Part shown: one piece after another, positions 29,695-36,483 of the stretch
Layout: every line of letters begins with the position of its first letter
How positions within the stretch are numbered: the first letter of the stretch is position 1
Assembly (NCBI GenBank): GCA_934504065.1
Contig: CAKSVQ010000004.1
Span: 1-45,180, forward strand
Source of the DNA: an uncultured Dysosmobacter sp.
GTDB lineage: Bacteria; Bacillota; Clostridia; Oscillospirales; Oscillospiraceae
Length of the DNA: 45,180 nt
Direction: 5' to 3'
Made by a program: the position numbers and the translations under genes
Notes under the pieces: model-generated
What the model was told of the DNA's origin: nothing
The model's database searches: none
What the model saw: the letters and a program-made list of their open reading frames with translations, nothing else

Positions 29695-30299
29695 GGCTTG
29701 ATCACCTTCCCGGCCCCGGCCAGCTTTTCCACAATGGCGTACATATTCGTCACGGAGCCCACTGCCAGCTTGTCGGTCAGGCCATAATAATTCAGGCAGG
29801 TGCCGCAGGTCAGGATTTCCACGCCCGCGTCCGCCAGCTTCTGCAGGTCCTCCAGCGAAGCGGAGCCCTCGGTGGTGAGCTTTGCGCCGCCGTTATAGAA
29901 CAGCATGGTCTCCGGCAGCCGGGGAAGCTGACTGACGGCAAAGAGAAAGCCCTTCATCAGCGTGCGGCCCAGCTCCTCGCTGCCGCGGCCCATCACGTCC
30001 GTGTCCACGGCCACCACCAGACTGCCTCCGGCGGCACAGGCCGCCAGCTCCGGCTCTTCAATGGGCGCATTGCCAACGGGGGCGGACACCTGCATCCGCA
30101 CAGCGAATTCCTTTTCGCCCCGGCGCTCCACCTCCACGGGAAGGCGGTTGCCGGAGGCCAGCCGCTTCAGGTTTTCCACAGCGGTCTCGTTGTCCACCAG
30201 AACCTCCAGCGTATCCGGCGACGCCATCTCCCGCAGGGCGCGGCTGGCCTTCACCACCGGAATGGGGCACTGCTCCCCCAAAGCGTTCACAACTATCAT
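29691..30299 (-). CDS. yedF: Sulfurtransferase-like selenium metabolism protein YedF
   Basis: The 202-residue protein has an N-terminal TusA-like domain with the CPxP motif (Cys11 in EQCPIPVVKA). The C-terminal DsrE-like domain contains another cysteine pair in ILTCGTCLNYYGL. The two-domain architecture is that of the selenium-linked YedF family. It is the first gene of a five-gene minus-strand operon with an ATGA overlap to the desulfurase gene. selD and selA are not in the window, so the selenium link rests on family knowledge only. Confidence 0.87.
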   Translation of the reverse strand: MIVVNALGEQCPIPVVKASRALREMASPDTLEVLVDNETAVENLKRLASGNRLPVEVERRGEKEFAVRMQVSAPVGNAPIEEPELAACAAGGSLVVAVDTDVMGRGSEELGRTLMKGFLFAVSQLPRLPETMLFYNGGAKLTTEGSASLEDLQKLADAGVEILTCGTCLNYYGLTDKLAVGSVTNMYAIVEKLAGAGKVIKP

Positions 30300-30336
30300 A
30301 CGTTCATCCTCTTTCTCCGCCGGAGCGGTTTTCTGT

Positions 30337-30379
30337 TGTCTCTTATTTTACCGCCAGTGGATGGGAATAGCAAGAGACA
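30337..30379. promoter_or_regulatory. Inverted repeat flanking the yedF promoter
   Basis: TGTCTCTT (30337-30344) and its exact complement AAGAGACA (30372-30379) bracket the -10 and -35 boxes of the minus-strand promoter. Centre-to-centre spacing is 35 bases; a candidate operator. Confidence 0.4.
30345..30373 (-). promoter_or_regulatory. Promoter of the yedF operon
   Basis: On the minus strand TTGCTA (30368-30373), a 17-base spacer and TAAAAT (30345-30350), about 45 bases upstream of the yedF start. Confidence 0.6.
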
Positions 30380-30469
30380 GCTTTTGCGGGAAAAACGGCG
30401 AAATACCCACAAACCGCCCCTCCATTTCCCGCCGCTTCCCGTGCAGTTCGCCATTTCTCGCCGGATTTC

Positions 30470-30499
30470 TTGACATTCCAACGCTTTACATCGTAAAAT
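30470..30499 (+). promoter_or_regulatory. Promoter of the lysA-type gene
   Basis: TTGACA (30470-30475), an 18-base spacer and TAAAAT (30494-30499). The heptamer ATCGTAA occurs twice, 19 bases apart, at 30490 and 30509, overlapping and following the -10 box. Confidence 0.65.
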
Positions 30500-30565
30500 A
30501 GCAGTTATATCGTAACCTGACGCGGAAGCACTCCGCGATCCTGACATGATTTGAGGTCGCCGCCC

Positions 30566-31822
30566 ATGAAAACGCCGTTTGTGACAAAGGAGCAGCTGGA
30601 AGCCATCGCCGCTCAGTATCCCACCCCCTTCCACATTTATGATGAAAAAGGCATCCGGGAAAACGCCCGCCGCTTAAAGGCCGCCTTTGCGTGGAACCCC
30701 GGCTATCGGGAATATTTCGCCGTGAAGGCCACCCCCACCCCCGCCATTTTGAAAATTCTGAAGGAAGAGGGCTGCGGCTGCGATTGCTCTTCCGAGGCGG
30801 AGCTTGTGATGGCGGAGCGCTGCGGCGTTACCGGAGAGGGCATTATGTTCTCCTCCAACGATACACCCGCCTGCGAATACCAGCTGGCCGACCGTCTGGG
30901 AGCCATCATCAATCTGGACGATTTGACCATGGTGGACTACCTGCAAAACGCCATCGGCCACATTCCCGAGAAGATCTGCTGCCGCTATAATCCCGGCGGC
31001 GTGTTCACACTAGGCGAGACCCGGGAGGGCTTCCAGGTGATGGACAACCCCGGCGACGCCAAATATGGCATGACCCGCCCCCAGCTCTCAAAGGCATTCA
31101 CCCGCCTTGCCGCCATGGGAGCCAAAGAGTTCGGCATTCACAGCTTCCTTGCCTCCAATACCCTTTCCAACGACTATTATCCCGCCCTTGCCCGCATTCT
31201 CTTCCAGCTGGCCGCGGAGCTGAAGCAGGAGACCGGGGTGCACATCACCTTCATCAACCTCTCTGGCGGCGTGGGTATCCCCTACCGCCCCGAGCAGCCC
31301 GCCAACGACATCGCCGCCATCGGCGAGGGGGTGCGCCGGGCCTATGAGGAAATTCTGGTGCCCGCCGGAATGGGCGACGTGGCGCTTTACACCGAGCTGG
31401 GCCGCTTCATGCTGGCACCTTACGGCCACCTTGTCACCCGGGCCATCCACGAAAAGCACATTTACAAGGAGTATATCGGTGTGGACGCCTGCGCCTGCAA
31501 CCTGATGCGCCCCGCCATGTACGGCTCTTACCACCACATCACCATCATGGGCAAGGAGTCCGCCCCCTGCGACCACAAGTATGACGTAGCCGGATCGCTG
31601 TGCGAAAATAACGACAAATTTGCCGTGGACCGGATGCTGCCCAAGATCGACATGGGCGATCTGCTGGTCATTCACGACACCGGCGCCCACGGCTTTTCCA
31701 TGGGTTATAATTACAATGGCAAGCTCCGCTCGGCAGAGCTGCTTTTGAAGGAGGACGGCACTGTGGAGATGATCCGCCGTGCCGAAACGCTGGACGATTA
31801 TTTCCGGACGCTGGTCTGGTGA
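30566..31822 (+). CDS. Diaminopimelate decarboxylase family protein
   Basis: A fold-type III PLP decarboxylase; the best guess is meso-diaminopimelate to lysine. The 418 residues have the PLP lysine in YFAVKATPTPAIL, the glycine-rich phosphate loop in INLSGGVGIPY, and the catalytic cysteine region DACACNLMRPAMYG. I use ATG 30566 with GAGG upstream; an in-frame TTG at 30551 overlaps the ribosome site. The protein is a divergent LysA, and related enzymes acting on other amino acids cannot be excluded. The gene stands alone with its own promoter and terminator. No L-box precedes it, although lysine genes lie 13 kb away. Confidence 0.82.
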   Translation: MKTPFVTKEQLEAIAAQYPTPFHIYDEKGIRENARRLKAAFAWNPGYREYFAVKATPTPAILKILKEEGCGCDCSSEAELVMAERCGVTGEGIMFSSNDTPACEYQLADRLGAIINLDDLTMVDYLQNAIGHIPEKICCRYNPGGVFTLGETREGFQVMDNPGDAKYGMTRPQLSKAFTRLAAMGAKEFGIHSFLASNTLSNDYYPALARILFQLAAELKQETGVHITFINLSGGVGIPYRPEQPANDIAAIGEGVRRAYEEILVPAGMGDVALYTELGRFMLAPYGHLVTRAIHEKHIYKEYIGVDACACNLMRPAMYGSYHHITIMGKESAPCDHKYDVAGSLCENNDKFAVDRMLPKIDMGDLLVIHDTGAHGFSMGYNYNGKLRSAELLLKEDGTVEMIRRAETLDDYFRTLVW

Positions 31823-31851
31823 TCCGCAAAACGGCTCCGCCACTTTTTCGA
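31823..31851 (+). repeat. Degenerate stop-proximal hairpin after the lysA-type gene
   Basis: The sequence directly after the stop resembles the first hairpin of the 183-bp repeat (GGCTCCGCCACTTTTTCGA) but with imperfect pairing. It precedes the proper terminator. Confidence 0.45.
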
Positions 31852-31854
31852 TAG

Positions 31855-31885
31855 AAAATCCGCCGCGCCTGCGGCGGATTTTTTA
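31855..31885 (+). terminator. Terminator of the lysA-type gene
   Basis: A 12-bp stem (31855-31866 with 31871-31882) and a 4-base loop, ending in a T-run. Confidence 0.9.
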
Positions 31886-31911
31886 TAAACTCCCGATTTT
31901 TTCAAAATTAC

Positions 31912-31940
31912 TGTAACCTTTTCGCCGCCGCATGCATCTT
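31912..31940 (+). promoter_or_regulatory. ECF-type promoter of the sigma/anti-sigma operon
   Basis: TGTAACCTTTT (31912-31922) is a typical -35 of Firmicute ECF sigma factors. CATCTT (31935-31940) is the matching -10, 16 bases after TGTAACC. It lies 40 bases before the sigma gene, suggesting autoregulation. Confidence 0.65.
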
Positions 31941-31979
31941 GAAAGATAGATCGCATTCCTCACCGGAAAGGAGGCCCCT

Positions 31980-32522
31980 ATGAACGACGATCTTGCCGCC
32001 CGGCTGAGACTGGGCGATACCGCGGCGCTGGAAGAAGCCATGGACCGCTACGCAGCCTACGCTGCCAAAATCATTGCAGCCTATATCGGCCGCACCCTGC
32101 CGCCGGAGGACCTGGAGGAGGTCCTCTCCGACGTGTTCGTGAACCTCTGGAATGGCCGGGCGCGGATTGAAGGGGAAATTCGGCCCTATCTTGCCGCCAT
32201 TGCCCGCAACGCCGCCCGGCAAAAGCTGCGCACCTTCCGCCCCGCCGACGCCCTGCCGGAGGACTGGTCCCCGCCCGACGGCGCACCGCTGCCGCAGGAG
32301 CAGCTGGAGCGCTGGGAGCGCAGCGCCTCGCTGCATCAGGCGGTGGACGCCCTGCCCGGAGAGGACCGGGCGCTGTTCATCCGCTTTTACTATCTGGAAC
32401 AGACCGTGGACGAGATCGCCGCCGCCACCGGACAAAAGCCCGCCACACTGCGGGTACGGCTGCACCGGGGCCGCAAGCGGCTGAAAGAATTTTTGCAGAA
32501 AAGAGGTGTCTGCTGTGAATGA
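31980..32522 (+). CDS. ECF-type RNA polymerase sigma factor
   Basis: A 180-residue sigma-70 family protein with only regions 2 and 4. Region 2 includes PEDLEEVLSDVFVNLW (about residues 41-56) and region 4 the helix-turn-helix TVDEIAAATGQKPATLRVRL. GAAAGGAGG precedes ATG 31980. The gene for a membrane protein overlaps its end by 8 bases, the usual sigma/anti-sigma arrangement. The signal it responds to is unknown. Confidence 0.92.
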   Translation: MNDDLAARLRLGDTAALEEAMDRYAAYAAKIIAAYIGRTLPPEDLEEVLSDVFVNLWNGRARIEGEIRPYLAAIARNAARQKLRTFRPADALPEDWSPPDGAPLPQEQLERWERSASLHQAVDALPGEDRALFIRFYYLEQTVDEIAAATGQKPATLRVRLHRGRKRLKEFLQKRGVCCE

Positions 32523-33915
32523 GAATCATATCCCCACGGAGGAAGAACTGGACGCGCTGGTACAAACGCCCCCCGCATTCGATCTGGACGCCGTGAAGCG
32601 CCGGACCATGGAGCACATCGCCCCGGCCCGCAAGCACCGTTTCCCCCTGCGGGGCCTGTGCATCGCCGCCGTGATCTGCGCCCTGTCCGTCACCGCCATG
32701 GCCGCGGCAGACTATGCCTCCAGCGGCCCTATTTCCCGGGCGCTGGGCCTTGTGCCCGCCCCAGCGGCAGAAGAAGCACCCGCCCCAGCCGTTGAAGAGC
32801 AGGCCCCCACCCCGGCGGCTCCCCTGCCCGTCCCGCAGGCATCCCCGCCAGCGCAGACGGAGGAAGAAACGCCGGAGCTGGATGAAGCACTCTCCCGTGC
32901 GCTGTCCGTTCCCCCGGAGCTTTCAAAGTCCCTGCGCCCTGCTGTACAGAAGGTGGAAAAGACCGTGGAACAGCAAGGCGTCGGCATGACGGTACTGCAA
33001 ACGCTGGGCGACGCCAACCGCCTGTATCTCAAGGTCCGCTTTGACTTCCCGGAGGGCGCGTCCCACGGCGGCTATCTCCGCTTCTCCTCCCTGCGTGTCA
33101 CGCTCTCCGATTCGCGGGAGATCAGCTGGAATGCCAACATCCTCGATCAGGACGACCGCTCCGTCACCTATCTTCTGAATCTCCACCTCAACGGGCAGGA
33201 AAATCTCACCGGACAGACCATCACCCTCACCGCGCAGGACTACGGCCACCCCCACGCCTACACGCCGGAGGAAATGGTGGAGGTGCAGGGCCCTGCCGGA
33301 AAGTCCACCGCCGTGCTGGTGCGGCCGGACGGCACCGTCCGCACCGACCTGAGCGAAGCTGAGATTGCCGCCCTCACCTCGGCATCCGGTGAAACGGTCT
33401 ACTACTCCGGCGGCTTTGTGGTGCACAAGCTGTCCGACGGCAGCCACCTCGCCGTATACGACGGCTCGCAGGGCGACCAGACCGTCACCGTTTACCTTGC
33501 CCCGGAGTTTGATGTGGTGGTTCCCGGCACGTGGGAGCATACCTGGACGCTGGAATATGAGGACCTCGCCCGCAAATGGGAAGGGTCGCAGACCGTTCTG
33601 GACCCCCACCTCTTTCTGACATTTTTCCGTATCTCTCCCCTTTCGTGGCAGGCATCCCTCACCGCCCGGGAACTCATTGGTGAGGAGCTGGGCGCGGGCC
33701 TGATTTACCACCGGGACTGGAACGCCCAGTTGCTGCACAGCGACGGCACACGGACCCCTGTCACGCTGACCGCTTCCTCCTTCTCCGGCTCTGACAGGGT
33801 GGAGGGCGACACATACATCTCGGAATTTTCCACCGGAAACGACTTTCCCTCGCCCATCGACATGGAAAACGTGACCGCCATCGTCATCGACGGAGTTGAA
33901 ATTCCCCTCCAATAA
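32515..33915 (+). CDS. Membrane-anchored putative anti-sigma factor
   Basis: A 466-residue protein with a cytoplasmic N-terminus of about 46 residues and one membrane helix (about 47-66, GLCIAAVICALSVTAMAA). A Pro/Ala/Glu-rich linker (about 78-120) and a large extracytoplasmic domain of mostly beta-type sequence follow. The GTG at 32515 has AGAGG 8 bases upstream; another GTG at 32506 overlaps that site. It overlaps the ECF sigma gene, which is the main evidence for the role. The exported part resembles DUF4179/DUF5643-type anti-sigma factors, an inference I cannot verify. Repeat copy B starts at the next base after its stop. Confidence 0.75.
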   Translation: MNENHIPTEEELDALVQTPPAFDLDAVKRRTMEHIAPARKHRFPLRGLCIAAVICALSVTAMAAADYASSGPISRALGLVPAPAAEEAPAPAVEEQAPTPAAPLPVPQASPPAQTEEETPELDEALSRALSVPPELSKSLRPAVQKVEKTVEQQGVGMTVLQTLGDANRLYLKVRFDFPEGASHGGYLRFSSLRVTLSDSREISWNANILDQDDRSVTYLLNLHLNGQENLTGQTITLTAQDYGHPHAYTPEEMVEVQGPAGKSTAVLVRPDGTVRTDLSEAEIAALTSASGETVYYSGGFVVHKLSDGSHLAVYDGSQGDQTVTVYLAPEFDVVVPGTWEHTWTLEYEDLARKWEGSQTVLDPHLFLTFFRISPLSWQASLTARELIGEELGAGLIYHRDWNAQLLHSDGTRTPVTLTASSFSGSDRVEGDTYISEFSTGNDFPSPIDMENVTAIVIDGVEIPLQ

Positions 33916-34098
33916 ATCGCAAAAGTGGCTTCGCCACTTTTGCGATTAGGATTCGCTGCGCTCCGCGCCTCATGACCGCTGCGCGGTCATTTCGACACAC
34001 GCTCCGCGCAAAGTGTGTTTTGCCACGCACATGTCGCGGCAAAACACAGATTTCATACTTTTCACGTCTGCAGACGTGAAACTCTGCGAGGCTTTTTT
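33916..34098 (+). repeat. 183-bp structured repeat, copy B
   Basis: This is the plus-strand copy, starting directly after the anti-sigma stop. In order it has a 14-bp GTGGC/GCCAC hairpin (33916-33946), the conserved block AGGATTCGCTGCGCTC, an 8-bp ATGACCGC/GCGGTCAT hairpin, a conserved block ending in CACACGCTCCGC, a GTGTTTTGCC/GGCAAAACAC hairpin, a CACGTC/GACGTG hairpin, and CTCTGCGAGGCTTTTTT. Compared with copy A, stem substitutions are compensated on the opposite arm. Confidence 0.88.
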
Positions 34099-34101
34099 AA
34101 T

Positions 34102-34146
34102 AACAACACCCCTCGGAACAGGAAATCTGTTCCGAGGGGTGTTGTT
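34102..34146. terminator. 19-bp perfect hairpin between repeat copy B and the VOC gene
   Basis: Arms at 34102-34120 and 34128-34146 are perfectly complementary around a 7-base loop. Neither strand has a strong T-run after it, so termination is probable but not certain. Confidence 0.6.
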
Positions 34147-34168
34147 GTATGCAGGGATTTGAACTTTT

Positions 34169-34528
34169 TCAGGGGATGATCTCGATCCAGTATCCGTCCG
34201 GGTCGCTGATGAAATAGATGCCCATGGCCGGATTTTCAAAGCAGATGCAGCCCATGGCCTTGTGCTTTTCATGGGCCGCGGCAAAGTTCTCGGCCTGCAT
34301 GGCCAGATGGAACTCGCACTCGCCCAAGTCATATTTCTGGGGATGCTCTTTCAGCCATGTCAGTTCCAGACGGAAATCCGTTTTCCCGTCCCCCAGAAAT
34401 GTCAGCACAAAGCTGCCGTCCGCCGCCTCCTTGCGCCGCACGGGCTCCAGCCCCAGCGCTTCCTTGTAAAAAGCCAGCGACTTTTCAAGATCAGTAACGT
34501 TGAAATTAAAATGATTGAATGCAAACAT
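34169..34528 (-). CDS. VOC (glyoxalase/bleomycin-resistance superfamily) protein
   Basis: A 119-residue protein of two beta-alpha-beta-beta-beta modules. The start FNHFNFNVTDLEKSLAFYKE and the end FISDPDGYWIEIIP are typical of lactoylglutathione lyase-like members. Possible metal ligands are His6, a Glu in RLELTWL, a His in CEFHLAM and the Glu in WIEI. This could be a glyoxalase I, but the superfamily is broad and the substrate is open. It is 27 bases downstream of the unknown membrane protein gene on the same strand and probably shares its transcript. Confidence 0.85.
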   Translation of the reverse strand: MFAFNHFNFNVTDLEKSLAFYKEALGLEPVRRKEAADGSFVLTFLGDGKTDFRLELTWLKEHPQKYDLGECEFHLAMQAENFAAAHEKHKAMGCICFENPAMGIYFISDPDGYWIEIIP

Positions 34529-34555
34529 CGTTCTTTTCCCTTTCTCTCTTTTCCG

Positions 34556-36322
34556 TCAGTCCACTTCGCCCTCGAATCGGAAATCCACAGCGGGCACAAT
34601 GCCGTTTTCCGGGAAGGTAGCGCTCTCCAGCGTGTAGGTATACCGAATGCGGTCACCCTTATCCAGTAGGACAGCCCGGGGCGTGTCAGCCGCATTGAAA
34701 TCCAGATACCCGGGGCTATGCTCCATGCGGACATAGTAATGGGTGTTGCCGTCGATCACGGCGGAGCGAATTTCCGCCACCACACCCTCCGACTGCTGCT
34801 GCGTTCCGGTGACCGCCGTGTCCCCTGCGCCGATCAGACCCGCGCGGGCCAGCGCCTGCCGATAGGCCGTTTCACACTCGGCCACAGTGCCCCCGGTCTC
34901 CACCAGCTGGTACTGCTGCACATTGACCATGGCGTACATCTTCACAAGGCCGTCCTCGCCCTTCAGGGCCATGAAATAGGTGGGCTGGTCGGCAATGTTC
35001 AAAAGCAGGGGGAAGGTGGCCTGATAGCGCATCTGCTGTACCTGCGACTGGGCCGAATCCATGGCCGAAGTCTCCGTCGCTCCGGCCGAGGGGTAATACC
35101 GGGTCTGCTTGGTGCGCTGGTTAGTGAGAATGAAGCCGATGTTGGACTGGTCGGAGGTCACGGAGGTAATACCCGTGTACATATACACATCGTCGTTGAT
35201 GGCGATATAGTTCCACCCGTCCGTGGTCAGCGTCACGTCCCGCTGGCCGAAGATGGAGTTCAGGAAGCCGTTGTGGTACATCCCGTAATAGTCATACTGG
35301 TCCATGATGATGTCGGAAGAGTAGACCCGGTCCACCCAGCTTGGCACCTCTTCATAATAGCTGCTCTCTCCGGTGACGGCGTTGACCAGCACCGCACCGC
35401 GGATGTCCGTGCCGCCGAACAGGCCAATGGTCTTCACCACCCGGGAACAGACCCAATAGGGCGTGCCCTCCTCGTCGATCTCAAAGACGGGCTCGTCGAA
35501 CATCATGGTGGGGTAGCGAAAGCGCAGGTGGCGGGAAAGGTTGCGGGAAAAATGCTCTGCCGTGGTATACTTCATGCCGTCATCCAGCCGGACGACCTCC
35601 GCCTCCTGCGTCACCATGTCGATGATGATATAGGCGGGCAGACCGTCGGCGCGGTTGGTGAACCACTTGATCAGGTCGCCGTAGGCCAGAGAGGTCACCC
35701 GCACCGGACGGCCCTGATAGTTGATCTGGGTATAGTTGGGCAGGATCTCAAACTGGGAGACCATGTCGCTCAGCTCGCCCAGCTTGCGGCTACCCAGCCG
35801 GGCGGCGGAGTCCGCGTCCAGCATGGGGATCTGGTCATAGCTGATCTCCTTGACCTCGTCGGTAAAGTCGCCGTTTTCCAGCGGCAGCAGCTTGCTGTAA
35901 GCTCCCGCCCGCAGCACCACCCACGAGCTGACAGACCCCACGGCGATCAGCACCGCCAGCACAATCACCGCGAGAAACGGCACGGTGCACTGGCGCTTGA
36001 CGAAGCGGACATATCCGCCCACGCCCTCGCCCTGAAACCCGGAGGTCAGCACTGCGCACCCACAGTACACGGCGCACAGCAGCAGCGCGAACACATAAAA
36101 CGCGTGGTCATGCAGATTGATGGCAGGCAGCTCCACGTAAAAATAAATCAGACCGAATACGAGGGTCACCGCCAGATTGATGAGGGTCCGGGTAAACGCG
36201 TTGCCAATGGCGCGGCGAGGCTTGCGGGGCCTTTTGGGCGGGGGTGTGGCTCCGCCCTCTCCTCCGGCGGGATTGAAGCCCCCGCCAAAGGGATTGGCGC
36301 CGAACTGGAACGAAAACGGCAT
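34556..36322 (-). CDS. Large membrane protein of unknown function
   Basis: I do not recognise this 588-residue protein. It starts with a Gly/Pro-rich cytoplasmic tail (about 1-40). Three membrane helices lie in the N-terminal third (about residues 45-67, 75-95, and 115-137). The remaining 450 residues appear to be a single extracytoplasmic domain rich in Tyr and acidic residues, with short repeats of the type VTGESSYYEEVPSWVD. No enzyme motif is visible. It has its own promoter at 36362-36390 and is followed by the VOC gene. It follows clpC on the same strand, separated by a terminator-like hairpin. Confidence 0.75.
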   Translation of the reverse strand: MPFSFQFGANPFGGGFNPAGGEGGATPPPKRPRKPRRAIGNAFTRTLINLAVTLVFGLIYFYVELPAINLHDHAFYVFALLLCAVYCGCAVLTSGFQGEGVGGYVRFVKRQCTVPFLAVIVLAVLIAVGSVSSWVVLRAGAYSKLLPLENGDFTDEVKEISYDQIPMLDADSAARLGSRKLGELSDMVSQFEILPNYTQINYQGRPVRVTSLAYGDLIKWFTNRADGLPAYIIIDMVTQEAEVVRLDDGMKYTTAEHFSRNLSRHLRFRYPTMMFDEPVFEIDEEGTPYWVCSRVVKTIGLFGGTDIRGAVLVNAVTGESSYYEEVPSWVDRVYSSDIIMDQYDYYGMYHNGFLNSIFGQRDVTLTTDGWNYIAINDDVYMYTGITSVTSDQSNIGFILTNQRTKQTRYYPSAGATETSAMDSAQSQVQQMRYQATFPLLLNIADQPTYFMALKGEDGLVKMYAMVNVQQYQLVETGGTVAECETAYRQALARAGLIGAGDTAVTGTQQQSEGVVAEIRSAVIDGNTHYYVRMEHSPGYLDFNAADTPRAVLLDKGDRIRYTYTLESATFPENGIVPAVDFRFEGEVD

Positions 36323-36361
36323 ATGCTGTGGCCTCCCTTGTTAAAACATAAATTTAGTAGT

Positions 36362-36390
36362 ATTGTACAGGAAAAGTGTGAACAAATCAA
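36362..36390 (-). promoter_or_regulatory. Promoter of the unknown membrane protein gene
   Basis: On the minus strand TTGATT (36385-36390), a 17-base spacer and TACAAT (36362-36367). The -35 box touches the 3' arm of the hairpin that follows clpC. Confidence 0.6.
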
Positions 36391-36466
36391 CCGCCCGTTG
36401 AAAAACGGCGGTTTTTCCGCGCAGCAAATGGCCGCCGCAAGGGCCTGGGCGGGTCTTTGCGGCGGT
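36389..36466 (-). terminator. Tandem hairpins after clpC
   Basis: An 11-bp GC-rich stem (36430-36440 with 36456-36466) is followed on the minus strand by a second stem (36389-36399 with 36404-36413). The T-tail on the minus strand is weak. Confidence 0.5.
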
Positions 36467-36483
36467 CAAATGCGCGGATACAG

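Noticed and set aside
30490..30515. Two ATCGTAA heptamers 19 bases apart before the lysA-type gene
   Set aside because: They are suggestive of an operator but too short and A/T-rich to separate from chance; mentioned only with the promoter.
34145..34175. GGGATTTGAAC, resembling the T-arm of a tRNA on the minus strand
   Set aside because: The flanking bases cannot form the 5-bp T-stem and no acceptor, D or anticodon arms are found; it is the tail of the VOC gene and its hairpin.
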